This document shows positions 5,241-5,649 of a stretch of DNA of 5,649 nt, in pieces. The stretch covers positions 1-5,649 of the forward strand of contig DTZC01000151.1 of assembly GCA_012961565.1 (NCBI GenBank), given 5' to 3'. Both the position numbers and the translations under genes were made by a program. The notes beneath the pieces are model-generated. The model ran no database searches. It saw only the letters and a program-made list of their open reading frames with translations, and was not told where the DNA came from. Source of the DNA: Dehalococcoidia bacterium (GTDB lineage Bacteria; Chloroflexota; Dehalococcoidia; GIF9; UBA5629). How positions within the stretch are numbered: position 1 is the stretch's first letter; each line of letters starts with the position of its first letter.

Positions 5241-5649
5241 TGGAAGTTCTCTTCGTTGCTGCTGAAGGTGCACCTCTGGTCAAAGTTGGTGGCTTGGCAG
5301 ATGTTATTGGTTTCCTGCCTAAAGCATTAAATCAATCAGGCCATGACGTCCGTATCATATTGCCAAGGTATGGCCTCATAGACACCGACAGATTCCCCCT
5401 GCTGTCGGTGATTGATGGTGTGAAACTACAGGTAGCCAGAAAAGAAAAGGAAGTCTCCTTAAAAGTTACCGAGCTCTGGGGCAAGGTCAAGGTCTATCTT
5501 GTGGATAGCGATGACTTTTCTAGTTCTGGAGAAGTATATGGTAAGGCTGACTTGGAACGTTTTCTTCTGTTTTGTCGCAGCGTTTTTCATATGTTGTCCA
5601 GGTTGGACTGGCAGCCGGAGGTAATTCATTGCCATGACTGGCACACGGC
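5240..5649 (+). CDS. glgA: Glycogen synthase GlgA, N-terminal part (runs off the window)
   Basis: Adds glucose from ADP-glucose to the non-reducing end of alpha-1,4-glucan (GT5 family, GT-B fold). Only the first 136 codons plus two bases are present, about a quarter to a third of the usual 480-500 aa. The frame is open to the right edge. The start MEVLFVAAEGAPLVKVGGLADVIGFLPKAL carries the diagnostic KxGGLADV motif, with Lys15 at the same position as the ADP-glucose-binding lysine of E. coli GlgA; Val replaces the common Thr at residue 16. HCHDWHT (130-136), the conserved segment of the N-terminal Rossmann domain, is cut off by the window end. The ATG overlaps the GH57 TGA by one base (TGATG). 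The nearest purine-rich site, GGGAAGG at 5221-5227, is 12 bases away, so translation is probably coupled to the gene before it. Nothing suggests a broken gene; the truncation is due to the window edge. Confidence 0.93.
   Translation, partial: MEVLFVAAEGAPLVKVGGLADVIGFLPKALNQSGHDVRIILPRYGLIDTDRFPLLSVIDGVKLQVARKEKEVSLKVTELWGKVKVYLVDSDDFSSSGEVYGKADLERFLLFCRSVFHMLSRLDWQPEVIHCHDWHT

Noticed and set aside
5459..5644. Minus-strand open frame of 61 codons opposite the window's right end.
   Set aside because: The plus strand there encodes GlgA with its KxGGLADV and HCHDWHT motifs, so the minus frame is a shadow.

Overview
The window is ordinary bacterial chromosome with about 90% coding density and a GC content near 50% by eye. 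It holds five protein genes and no sign of a mobile element, CRISPR array, tRNA or rRNA. The GlgC subtype, the GH57 branching enzyme and the HolA sequence style fit a member of the Chloroflexota (perhaps Dehalococcoidia or a relative). This placement rests on protein style only and is tentative.

Layout. Positions 1-130 are a leader region with weak promoter-like sites. Next comes holA (DNA polymerase III delta subunit, clamp-loader component) on the plus strand, with a TTG start. It converges, across a 47 bp gap with no clear terminator, on a minus-strand gene for an MscS-family mechanosensitive channel. The MscS gene diverges from a glycogen-synthesis cluster across about 140 bp. That gap holds a promoter candidate in each direction and an imperfect 15-bp-arm inverted repeat lying over the putative glgC promoter.

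The plus-strand cluster is glgC (ADP-glucose pyrophosphorylase), then a GH57/DUF1957 1,4-alpha-glucan branching enzyme 21 bp later, then glgA (ADP-glucose-dependent glycogen synthase). The glgA ATG overlaps the preceding TGA by one base, and the gene runs off the right edge after 136 codons. Together the three enzymes are a complete core route: glucose-1-phosphate plus ATP gives ADP-glucose, which is polymerised to a linear alpha-1,4-glucan and then branched. The branching step uses a GH57 enzyme here rather than the more familiar GH13 GlgB.

I found no convincing new biological system. The observations most worth a second look are the dyad over the glgC promoter, the changed activator-site residues in GlgC, the start-site choice in the MscS gene, and a perfect GC hairpin inside holA. 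The only non-coding stretches are 1-130, 1133-1179, about 2110-2249 and 3531-3551, all shorter than 300 bases.
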